Below are positions 63,761 to 64,000 of a stretch of DNA of 64,000 bases, one piece after another. Both the position numbers and the translations under genes were made by a program. Source of the stretch: a virus. The notes beneath the pieces are model-generated. The model was not told the DNA's origin. It saw nothing but the letters and a program-made list of their open reading frames with translations, and did no database searches. The stretch's first letter is position 1, and every line of letters starts with the position of its first letter. The stretch is taken from the IMG/VR virus record IMGVR_UViG_3300032397_000003, positions 1 to 64,000 of that record, one strand, 5' to 3'.

Positions 63761-64000
63761 ATGAACAATTTAAAAATCAAAACATTGTATCCATTTTCAG
63801 CTACATGGTTAGATTATCCAGATGCAGAAAGTTATGCTGTATATGTAAGTTCAATAGGATGTAATTTAAATTGTGGAGGATGTCATAATCAGATATTACA
63901 TGACTACAAAGCAGATGAAAAAAATGAATTTATAAAAACAAAAACATTTACTCTAAAAGAATTTCAAAGTGAACTACTAGATGTATGCTATAGGAATAAA
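63761..64000 (+). CDS. nrdG: anaerobic ribonucleotide reductase activase, partial
   Basis: The first 80 residues are visible. S-S-I-G-C-N-L-N-C-G-G-C-H-N-Q (about residues 29-43) contains the C-x-x-x-C-x-x-C motif of radical-SAM enzymes. The opening Y-P-F-S-A-T-W-L-D-Y-P fits NrdG, which activates class III ribonucleotide reductase. It implies growth in anaerobic conditions and a reductase gene close by, outside the window. Cut by the window end. Confidence 0.8.
   Translation, partial: MNNLKIKTLYPFSATWLDYPDAESYAVYVSSIGCNLNCGGCHNQILHDYKADEKNEFIKTKTFTLKEFQSELLDVCYRNK

Noticed and set aside
1-64000. tRNA genes
   Set aside because: I looked for TTCGA-type T-loops with flanking stems in the gaps and saw none. 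A covariance-model scan could still find a degenerate one.

Overview
This window looks like part of a large, AT-rich (roughly 30% G+C by eye), strictly lytic tailed-phage genome, most likely a myovirus-type phage with T4-like logic. Support comes from a T4 gp20-like portal, very large fibre proteins, a gp46/Rad50-like nuclease subunit, RecA, a gp32-like ssDNA-binding candidate, a possible sliding clamp, several helicases, dense gene packing with ATGA or TAATG overlaps, strong GGAG ribosome-binding sites, and no tRNA, integrase or host-type metabolic operon. A partial anaerobic ribonucleotide-reductase activase gene at the right edge hints at an anaerobic or facultative host. The use of Shine-Dalgarno sites argues against Bacteroidetes. 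The host cannot be named from sequence alone.

Layout: 1-39,578 is almost entirely minus strand and carries virion and head-related genes. 1-2,214: small proteins with a shared N-terminal tag. 2,217-4,285: a lone response-regulator receiver domain and three membrane-associated proteins. 4,324-15,465: fibre and tail decoration genes, including a 2,388-residue fibre. 15,475-21,178: small structural proteins, three tandem paralogs and a second block of tagged proteins, including an ADP-ribosyltransferase-like and a SWIM-zinc-finger protein. 21,185-24,511: DnaG-type primase, small proteins and a tagged nucleotidyltransferase. 24,562-29,567: portal, a GIY-YIG endonuclease and a T5-A1-like phosphoesterase. 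29,644-31,014 is a two-gene plus-strand island. 31,049-39,578 holds further structural proteins, a second tagged HExxH metalloprotease and an AEP-like primase candidate. 39,720-64,000 is entirely plus strand and carries early/replication genes: UvrD-like helicase, SSB candidate, HNH protein, RecA, a DUF6745-like protein with 64 NQVx repeats, Rad50/gp46-like ATPase, clamp candidate, SNF2-like helicase, AAA ATPase, DHH phosphoesterase, ClpP-like protease, DnaC-like ATPase and NrdG.

Two promoter classes can be read directly. One is bipartite, TTTAATTTT, exactly 9 nt, then TTCTATATATTATAA (seven copies, both strands). It has the geometry of a host sigma-type promoter and mostly precedes early genes. 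The other is TACTAATAA / TACTAATTAA (about twenty copies), usually 14-36 nt before start codons on both strands. It often overlaps the stop codon of the preceding gene and probably marks later phage-specific transcription. Transcription diverges at about 39.65 kb, where two bipartite promoters lie back to back.

The most striking system is a family of at least 14 unrelated proteins that begin with M-[K/E/N]-R-Y-x-[P/R]-[F/Y/K]. The bodies behind this short tag include an ADP-ribosyltransferase-like fold, a nucleotidyltransferase, two HExxH metalloproteases, a SWIM zinc finger and several small unknowns. By analogy with the capsid-targeting sequence of T4 internal proteins and Alt, I infer a head-packaging signal that loads an arsenal of effectors for injection with the DNA. 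Other notable items are a structured 200-nt leader with a sequestered ribosome-binding site (38.47-38.69 kb) and a relic of a homing endonuclease whose last codons are a phage promoter (60.02-60.12 kb).
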